Shown here piece after piece: positions 18,870 to 27,303 of a DNA stretch of 64,000 nucleotides. Made by a program: the position numbers and the translations under genes. The notes below the pieces were generated by a model that did not search any database, was not told the DNA's origin, and worked only from the letters and a program-made list of their open reading frames with translations. How positions within the stretch are numbered: the stretch's first letter is position 1; each line of letters begins with the position of its first letter. The stretch comes from Xanthomonas sp. DAR 34887 (GTDB lineage: Bacteria; Pseudomonadota; Gammaproteobacteria; Xanthomonadales; Xanthomonadaceae): the NCBI RefSeq assembly GCF_041245805.1, contig NZ_CP162490.1, positions 4,999,001 to 5,063,000 on the forward strand, given 5' to 3'.

Positions 18870-20687
18870 TCAGCGCTTCGCCTCGGCGCGCTTGGCAGCC
18901 GGCGCTGGCGACTTTTTCGCCACCGGCTTGCTCGCTTTCCCGGAAACCGACTTGACGGCTTTCTTGGCCGCGGCTGTCTTCCTGCCCGCTGTCTTTTTGG
19001 CCGAAGTGGCCGCTTTCCGCGGCGACGCGGCGCGCTTGGGCGTGCCAGCGCCATTCGCCTTGGCCTTGGGCACGGTAGGCTTGGCGGCAGCCGAACGCTT
19101 CGCCGGCGCTGCCGACTTGGTGTCGGTGCCGCCTTCGGCGGGGCGACGCGGCGGTGGGCGGCGGCCGGCGGTCAGGGTGCGCCAGCTGTGGCCGCCGTTG
19201 AGTGCGAGCAGCGCGTCGGCCGCCGCAGGACCGGCGCTGCCGGCCGGATATTGCGCAACTTCGTCGGCCGAGGCCTGCCAGGCATCCAGGATCGGCTGCA
19301 CGATGCGCCAGGCCGCCTCGACCATCGTCGCGTCCTGGAATAGCCCGGCTTCGCCGTTCATGCAGTCCTGCAGCAGGCGTTCGTAGCCGACCGTGTATTC
19401 CTTCGGGAACCAGTCGCGGTAGCGGAAGTCCATGCGCACCGGCGCCAGGCTGACCCGCGCGCCCGGACGCTTGACGTCGAACTGCAGCGAGATGCCTTCG
19501 TCGGGCTGGATGTGCAGCACCAGCCAGTCGGGGCCGTAGCCGCCGATCTCGGCACTGCGCAGCGGCGCCAGCGGCGCCGGCTTGAAGCGGATCGCGATCT
19601 CGGTGGTGCGTTCGCGCAGGCGCTTGCCGGTGCGCAGGTAGAACGGCACGCCGGCCCAGCGCCAGGTGTCGACCTGCAGCTTCATCGCCACATAGGTCTC
19701 GGTGTTGGAATCGGCCGGCACCGTGTCTTCCTCGCGGTAACCGGGCACCGCATTGCGCCCGATCGCGCCGGCCGCGTACTGCCCGCGCACCACGTCGGCC
19801 GGGGCCAGCGGCCGTACCGCCTCGATCACCTCGGCGCGCCGGCGCAGCATCGAGGCGGGCGTGAACGCCGCCGGCGGCTCCATCGCGATCATCGCCAGCA
19901 GCTGGAACAGGTGGTTGGGCACCATGTCGCGCAAACACCCGGTCGGATCGTAGAAGCCGCCGCGCCCCTCCACGCCGATGGTCTCGGCGGCGGTGATCTG
20001 CACGTGGTCGATGCGGTCGCGGTTCCACACCGGCTCGAACAGGCCGTTGGCGAAACGGAACGCGAGGATGTTCTGCACCGTCTCCTTGCCCAGGAAATGG
20101 TCGATGCGGAACACCTGGTCCTCGTCGAGCACGCGGCCGACGATGGCGTTGAGCTCCTTGGCGCTTTGCAGGTCGTGGCCGAACGGCTTCTCCACGATCA
20201 CTCGGCGCCAGCCGCCGGCGGCGCTCTGCTTGACCAGTCCGGCCGCGCCCAGCTGCTCGATCGCCGGAGCGAAGAAACGCGCCGCGGTGGCCAGGTAGAA
20301 CAGCACGTTGCCGCCGGTCTGGTAGTGCGCGTCGTATTTGGCGATCACCTCGCCCAGCGCCCGATAGGTCGCCGCATCGGCGAAATCGCCGCGCAGGTAG
20401 TGCAGGCGCGTGCGCAGCCAGTCCCACACGCCCTCGTCCAGGCCATCGGCCTTGAACTCGGCATCGCGGTCGGCCATCAACCCGTGCAAGGCGGTGCCGA
20501 GCAGGCGCCGCCAGGTGGTTTCGCTGATGTCGCCGTGGTCCACGCCGATCACCGCGAACTGTTCGGGCAATGCGCCGCTGCGGCGCAGGTTGTACAGCGC
20601 CGGCAGCACCAGGCGCCGGGTCAGATCGCCGCGCGCGCCGAACACCACGATCAGGCACGGAGGAGTGGTTTGCGTCGCTTCGCTCAT
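18870..20687 (-). CDS. zwf: Glucose-6-phosphate 1-dehydrogenase with histone-H1-like C-terminal tail
   Basis: This 605-residue protein oxidises glucose 6-phosphate to 6-phosphogluconolactone, making NADPH. Residues ~1-506 are ordinary G6PD: the dinucleotide loop LIVVFGARGDLTRRLVLPAL, VIVEKPFGHDL, and the active-site RIDHFLGKETVQN. The last ~99 residues, from AGRRPPPRRP on, are a Lys/Ala/Pro-rich low-complexity tail (PKAKANGAGTPKRAASPRKA, KKTAGRKTAAAKKAVK) like histone H1 or AlgP-type tails. G6PD normally ends near 490 residues, so the tail is an extension continuous with the reading frame. The start overlaps the GH15 stop by four bases (ATGA), implying translational coupling, and GGAA lies eight bases upstream. 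Confidence 0.95.
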   Translation of the reverse strand: MSEATQTTPPCLIVVFGARGDLTRRLVLPALYNLRRSGALPEQFAVIGVDHGDISETTWRRLLGTALHGLMADRDAEFKADGLDEGVWDWLRTRLHYLRGDFADAATYRALGEVIAKYDAHYQTGGNVLFYLATAARFFAPAIEQLGAAGLVKQSAAGGWRRVIVEKPFGHDLQSAKELNAIVGRVLDEDQVFRIDHFLGKETVQNILAFRFANGLFEPVWNRDRIDHVQITAAETIGVEGRGGFYDPTGCLRDMVPNHLFQLLAMIAMEPPAAFTPASMLRRRAEVIEAVRPLAPADVVRGQYAAGAIGRNAVPGYREEDTVPADSNTETYVAMKLQVDTWRWAGVPFYLRTGKRLRERTTEIAIRFKPAPLAPLRSAEIGGYGPDWLVLHIQPDEGISLQFDVKRPGARVSLAPVRMDFRYRDWFPKEYTVGYERLLQDCMNGEAGLFQDATMVEAAWRIVQPILDAWQASADEVAQYPAGSAGPAAADALLALNGGHSWRTLTAGRRPPPRRPAEGGTDTKSAAPAKRSAAAKPTVPKAKANGAGTPKRAASPRKAATSAKKTAGRKTAAAKKAVKSVSGKASKPVAKKSPAPAAKRAEAKR

Positions 20688-22474
20688 GGATGGGTTTCCT
20701 GTTTGCCGAGTAAGCCATGCAGGCGCAACGCGGCGTGGACCAGGGCCACGTGCGAGTAACCCTGCGGAAAATTGCCGAGCATGCGGCCGCTGCGCGGATC
20801 GTATTCTTCGGCCAGCAGGCCGACGTCGTTGCACAGGCCGAGCAGGCGCTCGAACAGCGCGCGTGCCTGTTCGGTGCGGCCGAGCAATGCGTAGTTCTCC
20901 ACCAGCCAGAAGCTGCAGGCGATGAAGGTGCCCTCGCCGGCCGGCAGGCCGTCGCCGCTGTCGTCGTCGGCGCGGTAGCGCTCGACCAGGCCGTCGATGC
21001 TCAGCTGCTGCGCGATCGCATCGGCGGTGGCGGCCACGCGCGGATCGTCCGCCGGCAGGAAGCCGACCAGCGGAATCAACAGCGTCGCCGCATCCAGCCG
21101 GTCGCTGCCGTAGCTCTGCACGAAATAGCCGTCGCGGTGCACGCCCTGCTCCAGCACCTGCGCATGCACTTCGTCGGCCAGCGCGCGCCAGTGCGCGCGT
21201 TGCGCGGCGTCGGCGTCGGTAACCCCGTCGCGCGCGCCGCAGTCGAACGCCAGCCACGCCATCACCTTGGAATGCACGAAATGGCGGCGCTGGTCGCGGA
21301 TCTCCCAGATGCCTTCGTCCGGTTCGCGCCAGCGCTGTTCCAGCACTTCCAGCAGCTGCCGCGCCAGCGAACGGCCATGCGATGCGGTGGCCATGCCTTC
21401 GTGGCGGCCGCGATGGAAGGCGGCGATCACCTCGCCGTACACGTCCAGCTGGAACTGGCCGGCGGCGGCATTGCCCACGCGCACCGGCAGCGCGCCTTCG
21501 TAGCCGGGCAGCCAGTCCACTTCCCATTCGGGCATGCGCCGTTCGCCGCCGATGCCGTACAGCGCCTGCAACTGATCGGGCGAGCCGGCCACGGTGCGCT
21601 GCAGCCAGCCGTGGAACGCGGCCGCTTCGTCGGAATAGCCGGCGGCGTGCAGCGCGGTCAGGGTGAACACCGCATCGCGCAGCCAGCAGAAGCGATAGTC
21701 CCAGTTGCGTTCGCCGCCGAGCAGTTCCGGCAACGAGGTGGTGGGCGAGGCGACGATCGCGCCGGTGGGCAGGTAGCTCAACCCCTTCAGCACCACCAGC
21801 GAGCGCCGCACCGCCTCGGTCCACGGCCCAGCGTGCACGCAGCGGTGCGACCAGCCATGCCAGAACGCCTCGGTCTGCGCCAGCGCCTGTTCCGGCGCCA
21901 GCGGCGGCGGCAGTTCCAGGTGCGAGGCGCCGTGGCTGAGCACGAACCAGGTGCTCGCGCCCGCTTCCAGGGTGAAATCCGCTTCGGTGGCGAAGCCGTG
22001 GCCCTGCATCGGCTGCGGGCTGCGCAGCGCGATCTGGTCCGGCCCGGCGATCGCCTGCAGGCCGCCGTCGATCTGCGACACCCAGGGAATGGTGCGGCCG
22101 TAGTTGAACCGCAGCTGCAACTGCATGCGCAACGGCACGCGGCCACGCAGCCCGCGCACGATGCGCACCACGTGGTTGTGCACGTCGTCGTCGTGGCTGG
22201 CGACCATGAAGTCCAGCACCGCCACCGCGCCCTGCTCGGTCTCGAACTCGGTTTCCAGCACCAGGCTGCCGTCGCGGTAATGGCGCGTGCTGCGGAACTC
22301 GCCGGCCGGCGCGATCGACCAGCGGCCGTGCTCCGGGGTCCCCAGCAAGGCTGCGAACAGCGCATCGGAGTCGAAGCGCGGCAGGCATAGCCAGTCGATC
22401 GAACCCTGCCGGTCCACCAACGCCGCGCTGCGGCAGTTGCCGAGCATGGCGTAGTCCTCGATTCGTGCTGCCAT
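20684..22474 (-). CDS. GH15 family glucoamylase/trehalase-like glycosidase
   Basis: This 596-residue soluble protein lacks a signal peptide, so it probably acts in the cytoplasm. The N-terminus ARIEDYAMLGNCRSAALVDRQGSIDWLCLPRFDS is characteristic of bacterial GH15-related proteins. The (alpha/alpha)6 barrel follows, with ERNWDYRFCWLRDAVFTLTAL and PDEGIWEIRD (the latter probably holding the catalytic acid), and a second conserved Glu near EEYDPRSGRMLGNFPQGYSH. Substrate may be trehalose or an alpha-glucan. It is coupled by a four-base overlap to zwf, so released glucose would feed the oxidative pentose phosphate/Entner-Doudoroff route after phosphorylation. Confidence 0.9.
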   Translation of the reverse strand: MAARIEDYAMLGNCRSAALVDRQGSIDWLCLPRFDSDALFAALLGTPEHGRWSIAPAGEFRSTRHYRDGSLVLETEFETEQGAVAVLDFMVASHDDDVHNHVVRIVRGLRGRVPLRMQLQLRFNYGRTIPWVSQIDGGLQAIAGPDQIALRSPQPMQGHGFATEADFTLEAGASTWFVLSHGASHLELPPPLAPEQALAQTEAFWHGWSHRCVHAGPWTEAVRRSLVVLKGLSYLPTGAIVASPTTSLPELLGGERNWDYRFCWLRDAVFTLTALHAAGYSDEAAAFHGWLQRTVAGSPDQLQALYGIGGERRMPEWEVDWLPGYEGALPVRVGNAAAGQFQLDVYGEVIAAFHRGRHEGMATASHGRSLARQLLEVLEQRWREPDEGIWEIRDQRRHFVHSKVMAWLAFDCGARDGVTDADAAQRAHWRALADEVHAQVLEQGVHRDGYFVQSYGSDRLDAATLLIPLVGFLPADDPRVAATADAIAQQLSIDGLVERYRADDDSGDGLPAGEGTFIACSFWLVENYALLGRTEQARALFERLLGLCNDVGLLAEEYDPRSGRMLGNFPQGYSHVALVHAALRLHGLLGKQETHP

Positions 22475-22594
22475 TGCGTCCGCCGTCGGCCAGGAAGCGG
22501 CGAGTCTGCCAGCGCCCGTGTTTGCTTCACGTAAGTGCCGGCGCGGGCGACAGGGACCCGCGCGCGGCCGGCTGCGGCTACACTTGCCCGGCGC

Positions 22595-23302
22595 ATGAAT
22601 GTCCATCCCGCTGCTGCCGCCCTACGCGTCCTGGTCCTGGAAGACGATCCGACACTGCGCGAACGCATCCTGATCCCCGGCCTGCGCCGGTTCGGCTTCG
22701 ATCCGCACGGCTGCGGCACCGGCGCCGAACTGCAGGCGCAGTTGCAGGCCGCTGCGGCCGACATCGTCGTGCTCGACGTCGGCCTGCCCGATACCGACGG
22801 CTTCACCGTGGCCCGCGACCTGCGCCAGCGGCATCCCGGCATCGGCATCGTCATGCTGACCAGCCTGGGCCAGACCGAGGACCGGGTGCGCGGCCTCACC
22901 GGCGGCGCCGACGCCTACCTGTCCAAGCCGGTGGAGATCGACCTGCTGGCTGCGACCCTGCACAGCCTGACCCGGCGCCTGGCGCGCACGGCGCCGGAAC
23001 CGGCACGCGGACGCTGGCAGCTGAGCGAGGACGGCTGGTGCCTGCTGGCCCCGTCCGGCGCCGCCGCCGCGCTCACCGAAAGCGAGCGGCGCCTGTGCCG
23101 GCGTCTGCTCGAGCAGCCCGGCCTGCTGGTGCCGCGCGAAGCCTTGATCGCCGCGCTGACCGACCGCGTCTACGACTTCGACGCGCACCGGCTCGATTCC
23201 ATGGTGCACCGCCTGCGCAGCAAAGCGCAGCGCCGCTGCGGCGCCGCCCTGCCGTTGGCGGCGGTGCACGGCAAGGGCTACATCCTCGATCCCGCCGGCT
23301 GA
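22595..23302 (+). CDS. OmpR-type response regulator
   Basis: This 235-residue protein has a receiver domain (RVLVLEDDPTLRERI; phospho-acceptor Asp61 in VVLDVGLPDTDGF; conserved YLSKPVE) and a C-terminal winged-helix DNA-binding domain (LTESERRLCRRLLEQPGLLV, HRLDSMVHRLRSKAQ, HGKGYIL). It would bind DNA when phosphorylated, probably by the convergent histidine kinase. Its last 25 bases overlap the 3' end of that kinase on the opposite strand. It is divergent from the GH15-zwf operon across 120 bases, making that operon a possible target. Confidence 0.92.
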   Translation: MNVHPAAAALRVLVLEDDPTLRERILIPGLRRFGFDPHGCGTGAELQAQLQAAAADIVVLDVGLPDTDGFTVARDLRQRHPGIGIVMLTSLGQTEDRVRGLTGGADAYLSKPVEIDLLAATLHSLTRRLARTAPEPARGRWQLSEDGWCLLAPSGAAAALTESERRLCRRLLEQPGLLVPREALIAALTDRVYDFDAHRLDSMVHRLRSKAQRRCGAALPLAAVHGKGYILDPAG

Positions 23303-24669
23303 GCGGGCGCCTTGCCGGCCGTCGCATCCGCGCCCGGCAAGGCGATGCGGAACCGGGTCCCCACACCGGGTTCGCTGTGCACCTGGATGCGGCCGCCGGC
23401 GCGCACCACCAGGTCGCGCACCACCGCCAGGCCCAGCCCGGTGCCGCTGTCGGCGGGTTTGGTGCTGTAGAACGGCTCGAACGCCCGCGCCGCCACGTCC
23501 GCCGGCATGCCCTGGCCATCGTCGGCGACCTCGATGACGGTCCAGCCGTCCTCGCGCGCGACGGCGATGTCGAAATGGCCGCGGTCGGCGATCGCATCGC
23601 GGCTGTTGGAAGCCAGATTCAACAGCATCAGGTCGAACTGGCTGCGTTCGAAGCGGATCGGCGCCGCCGCCGCGGGCAACTGGCAACGCAACACGATGCG
23701 CGCTTCCAGCAACTGCCGCAGCATCGGTTGCAGCGCCTCCACCGCGGCGGCGGCATCGAAGCGCTCGACGTGCTCGGGATCGCGGCGGCTGAAGCGCAGC
23801 AGGCGTCGCACCACGGCCATGCCGCGCTCGGCCGACTCCTCCACCGCGGCCAGGTTGTCCTCCAGCTGCGCGATGCGCTCGGCGGCGCTGGCCGCGTCGT
23901 CGTCGTGGCGCGCCGCGGCGAACCCGGACATCACCGCCAGGATGTTGTTGAAGTCGTGGGCCAGGCCGCTGGCCATGCGCTCGGTGATCTCGCGCTTCTG
24001 CGCGTGGATCAGCTGCGCCTGGGCGCGCTCGCGTTCCAGCATCTCCTGCTGCAGGCGCTGGCCGCGCGCATTGGATTCGCGCAGGCTCTCGCGCAGCGCC
24101 TCGGTGGTGCGGTCCAGCAGCGCCGCCACCAGCAGATAACTGAACAATACCGGCAGCACGTTGTAGAACGCCTGCGCCGGCGTGTCGGCCAGTTCGAGCA
24201 GCGCATCGTGGCCGACGCCGACGCCGAGCATCAGCAACAACGCCGCGAAGGTCATCCACAGCGCGCGGCGCCCGAGCACGAGGCCGGCCAGGATCAGCAT
24301 CAGCATCTGCGCCAACTGGTCCGGCAGCTGTTTCTGGAACCCATGGATGGCGGCGTTGACCAGCAGCGAGCCGAGCATCGCCCCGAGCACCAGCCGCACG
24401 GCGCCGCGCAACGCGCCCTGGCGCACGCGCACGAAGCCGATGCCCGCGCACACGCCGATCAGCAGACTCATCGTCAGCGAGATGACCAGGCCCGGCGGCA
24501 CCGCCTGCCCGCGCAGCTGCGGCCATGCCAGGACCAGCGCGACCACCAGCGTGGCGGGGATGGTCACCGCCAGGAACAGCAGCAGCAGCTGGATCACCCG
24601 CGCGTTGCGCCGGTCCACCTCGTCGGTGAGCGGCGCCCGGCCGAGCCAGGTCCAGAACGATTTCACCAT
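23278..24669 (-). CDS. Sensor histidine kinase with multi-pass membrane input domain
   Basis: This 463-residue inner-membrane kinase has about six hydrophobic segments in residues ~25-185 (VIQLLLLFLAVTIPATLVVALVLAW and others). A coiled-coil linker follows (LRESNARGQRLQQEMLERERAQ), then the H-box RMASGLAHDFNNILAVMSGF with phosphorylated His238. The HATPase domain has NLASNSRDAI (N-box), VADDGQGMP, AFEPFYSTK and GTGLGLAVV. There is no obvious periplasmic sensor loop, so the signal may be sensed in the membrane. It converges with the response regulator and overlaps it by 25 bases, an unusual arrangement for a kinase/regulator pair. Confidence 0.9.
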   Translation of the reverse strand: MVKSFWTWLGRAPLTDEVDRRNARVIQLLLLFLAVTIPATLVVALVLAWPQLRGQAVPPGLVISLTMSLLIGVCAGIGFVRVRQGALRGAVRLVLGAMLGSLLVNAAIHGFQKQLPDQLAQMLMLILAGLVLGRRALWMTFAALLLMLGVGVGHDALLELADTPAQAFYNVLPVLFSYLLVAALLDRTTEALRESLRESNARGQRLQQEMLERERAQAQLIHAQKREITERMASGLAHDFNNILAVMSGFAAARHDDDAASAAERIAQLEDNLAAVEESAERGMAVVRRLLRFSRRDPEHVERFDAAAAVEALQPMLRQLLEARIVLRCQLPAAAAPIRFERSQFDLMLLNLASNSRDAIADRGHFDIAVAREDGWTVIEVADDGQGMPADVAARAFEPFYSTKPADSGTGLGLAVVRDLVVRAGGRIQVHSEPGVGTRFRIALPGADATAGKAPAQPAGSRM

Positions 24670-24884
24670 GCTGCCTCGCGCCGGACCCGGTTCAGTGAGA
24701 TTTCGATGATGATCCTGCGAGAACTTGCAGGTGACAAGCCAATGACGGCCGGCCTAAGTTCGCGTTACGGAATGCGCCCGGGGACGACGGCGCCACTCCC
24801 AGACCACTCCCGACCGATGCGGAGGCGCTTGCGCGCCGCCGACGTCACCTTCTGCCTCGCCGTTTCACGTAGCCAGAGATCGCC

Positions 24885-27239
24885 ATGAACGAATGCACTG
24901 CCATGCGCGGCACCGCCGCCCGCCATCCGACCCGTCGCAGCGTTGCTGGCACCACGCCCGTCCGCGCCCGCAACCTGCTGGCGCTGGCCTGCGCGCTGTG
25001 CCTGGCCACGCCGGCCATGGCACAGGCCACGGGCGCCGCGGCGATCGCGCCGGCCACGACCGCGCCCGCCGCGCAGACCACCGCGGCGACCGACGCGGTG
25101 CCGGCGGACGCCAGCAGCGCCGACTTCTATCTTCAGGCCACCGGCAGCGACAGCAGCAACGCTGGCGCCTACGCCGACGGCGAAGAGGCGCTGGCGGCGG
25201 GCGAAGCCGCCTCCGCGGTCGGCACCGGCACCGTCGCGCTCGGCGCCGGCGCGGTCAGCTACGCCAATCATGCGCTGGCGGTCGGCCACAACAGCCTGGC
25301 CACCGAGATCTCCACCACCGCGATCGGCGGCACGCTCGACGTGGATTACTCGTACCTGTCCGGCGGCGTGGTGATCCTGCAGCAGACCTCGGCCACCGGT
25401 GTGGCCGCGACCGCGCTGGGCGCCGGCGCCCAGGCCGGCGGCACGTACAACGTGGCCGCCGGTGCCGGCGCGATCGCCAGCGACCGTTCCAGCGTCGCCG
25501 TCGGCGGCATCGTCGACGTGGGCCAAGACGGCTTCGGCTCCGAAGGATTCCAATTGCAGGCCACCCAGGCCACCGGCCCGCTGTCCACCGCGCTGGGCGG
25601 CGGCGCGCTGGCCACCGCCTACAACGCGACCGCGGTCGGCGCGCTGGCCGAGGCCAGTTCCCAGCGCACCGTGGCGGTCGGCTCCACCGCGCTGGCCAAC
25701 CAGTACGCCGCCGTGGCGGTGGGCGCGCAGAGCCAGGCCATCGCCGAGTGGGCCACCGCCTTCGGCAATGGCGCGCGCGCCTGGGGCACCCACAGCGTGG
25801 CCATCGGCCCCAGCGCGTTCGCGCAGAGCGACGACGGCACCGCGGTCGGCCCAGCCGCGCTCGCCCTCGGCGTCGGCGCCACCGCGCTCGGCAACGGCTC
25901 CTGGGCCGGCGGCACCCGCAGCCTGGCCATTGGCGGGGCGATGGTGTGGAACGGCGAATTCTTCCTCGACACGCCGGTGCTGTTCTACGACAGCATCGCC
26001 GTGGGCACCGGCGCGGACGTGTTCGGCGACCACTCGATCGCGATCGGCGCCGGCGCCCGCGTCGGCAATTCCGCCTTCGTCGACGGCCATTCGACCATCA
26101 CCAACAACAGCGTGGCCCTGGGCGCCGGCTCGGTCACCGAACGCGACAACACCGTATCCATCGGTGCGGCGGGCGCCGAGCGCCAGCTCACCAACCTGGC
26201 CGCCGGCACCCAGGACACCGATGCGGTCAACCTGGCGCAGCTGCGCAACGTCGCCGCCGCGTTCGGCGCCGGCAGCGTGGTCGACGCCAATGGCAACCTG
26301 ATCGGCGGCAACTACCTGGTGCAGGGCTCGCACTACACCGATCTGGGCTCGGCGATGGGCGCGCTCGATAGCGCCCTGACCGGATTCGGCAACCGCCTGG
26401 ACGCCATCGGCGGTTCCGGTGGCTCCGGCAGCATCAGCGTCGGCGGTGGCGAGACAACCGCGCCCAGCACCGGCGCCGGTACCAACGCGGTGGCCGTGGG
26501 CCCCGGCGCCACCGCCAACGGCGAGAACGGCCTGGCGCTGGGCACGCAATCGCTGGCCTACGGCCCCAACGACACCGCGATCGGCGCCAACGCCAAGGTC
26601 AACGCCGACGGCAGCACCGCGGTCGGCGCCAACGCGCGCGTCGCGGCGGTCGCGACCAACGCGGTGGCGGTGGGCGAGAGCGCCAGCGTCAGTTCCGCGT
26701 CCGGCACCGCGCTCGGCCAGGGCGCGTCGGTCACCGCGAACAATGCGGTCGCCCTGGGCCAGGGTTCGGTCGCCGATCGCGCCAACACCGTGTCGGTCGG
26801 CAGCGCCGGCAACGAACGCCAGGTCAGCAACGTCGCCGCCGGCAGCGCCGGCACCGATGCGGCCAACGTGGCGCAGATGCGCGCCGGCGACAGCGCCACC
26901 CTGAGCAGCGCCAACGCCTACACCAACACCCGCATCACCGCGCTGGACGACAGCTTCAACCAGTTGCGCACCGACACCGAACATCGCCTGGACGGCATGG
27001 ACCGGCGCATGGACAAGCTGGGCGCGATGAGCGCGGCGATGCTGAACATGGCGGTCAACGCCGCCGGCACGCAGAGCCCGCGCGGGCGCGTGTCGGTCGG
27101 CGCCGGCTTCCAGGGCGGCCAGCAGGCGCTGTCGATCGGCTATGCCAAGAAGATCGGCGAGCGCGCGTCCTTCAGCCTGGGCGGCGCCTTCAGCAGCGGC
27201 GAATCCTCCGCCGGCATCGGCGTGGGCGTGGACCTGTGA
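24885..27239 (+). CDS. YadA-like trimeric autotransporter adhesin
   Basis: This 784-residue surface adhesin has an N-terminal signal (ARNLLALACALCLATPAMAQ) without the long extended signal common in large members. Residues ~60-640 are head repeats of the YadA type (AVAVGxxA, TALGxGA). YadA stalk-like motifs occur twice (DNTVSIGAAGAERQLTNLAAG and ANTVSVGSAGNERQVSNVAAG, each followed by TDAVNLAQL or TDAANVAQM). The C-terminal ~70 residues are the membrane anchor (GAMSAAMLNMAVNAAG, GRVSVGAGFQGGQQALSIGYA, ending GVGVDL). Trimers would mediate attachment to plant or abiotic surfaces. An in-frame ATG at 24903 is an alternative start. A protease gene follows 64 bases downstream without a visible terminator. 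Confidence 0.95.
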   Translation: MNECTAMRGTAARHPTRRSVAGTTPVRARNLLALACALCLATPAMAQATGAAAIAPATTAPAAQTTAATDAVPADASSADFYLQATGSDSSNAGAYADGEEALAAGEAASAVGTGTVALGAGAVSYANHALAVGHNSLATEISTTAIGGTLDVDYSYLSGGVVILQQTSATGVAATALGAGAQAGGTYNVAAGAGAIASDRSSVAVGGIVDVGQDGFGSEGFQLQATQATGPLSTALGGGALATAYNATAVGALAEASSQRTVAVGSTALANQYAAVAVGAQSQAIAEWATAFGNGARAWGTHSVAIGPSAFAQSDDGTAVGPAALALGVGATALGNGSWAGGTRSLAIGGAMVWNGEFFLDTPVLFYDSIAVGTGADVFGDHSIAIGAGARVGNSAFVDGHSTITNNSVALGAGSVTERDNTVSIGAAGAERQLTNLAAGTQDTDAVNLAQLRNVAAAFGAGSVVDANGNLIGGNYLVQGSHYTDLGSAMGALDSALTGFGNRLDAIGGSGGSGSISVGGGETTAPSTGAGTNAVAVGPGATANGENGLALGTQSLAYGPNDTAIGANAKVNADGSTAVGANARVAAVATNAVAVGESASVSSASGTALGQGASVTANNAVALGQGSVADRANTVSVGSAGNERQVSNVAAGSAGTDAANVAQMRAGDSATLSSANAYTNTRITALDDSFNQLRTDTEHRLDGMDRRMDKLGAMSAAMLNMAVNAAGTQSPRGRVSVGAGFQGGQQALSIGYAKKIGERASFSLGGAFSSGESSAGIGVGVDL

Positions 27240-27303
27240 CCCGCCGCGGCGCCGCGCGCGCCGCGGTTCTTTCCTTACCCCTCTTCATTTCTAGGATCTG
27301 CAG

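Noticed and set aside
18870..19190. A separate histone-H1-like gene after zwf
   Set aside because: There is no stop codon or independent start with a ribosome-binding site between the G6PD body and the basic tail; it is one reading frame.
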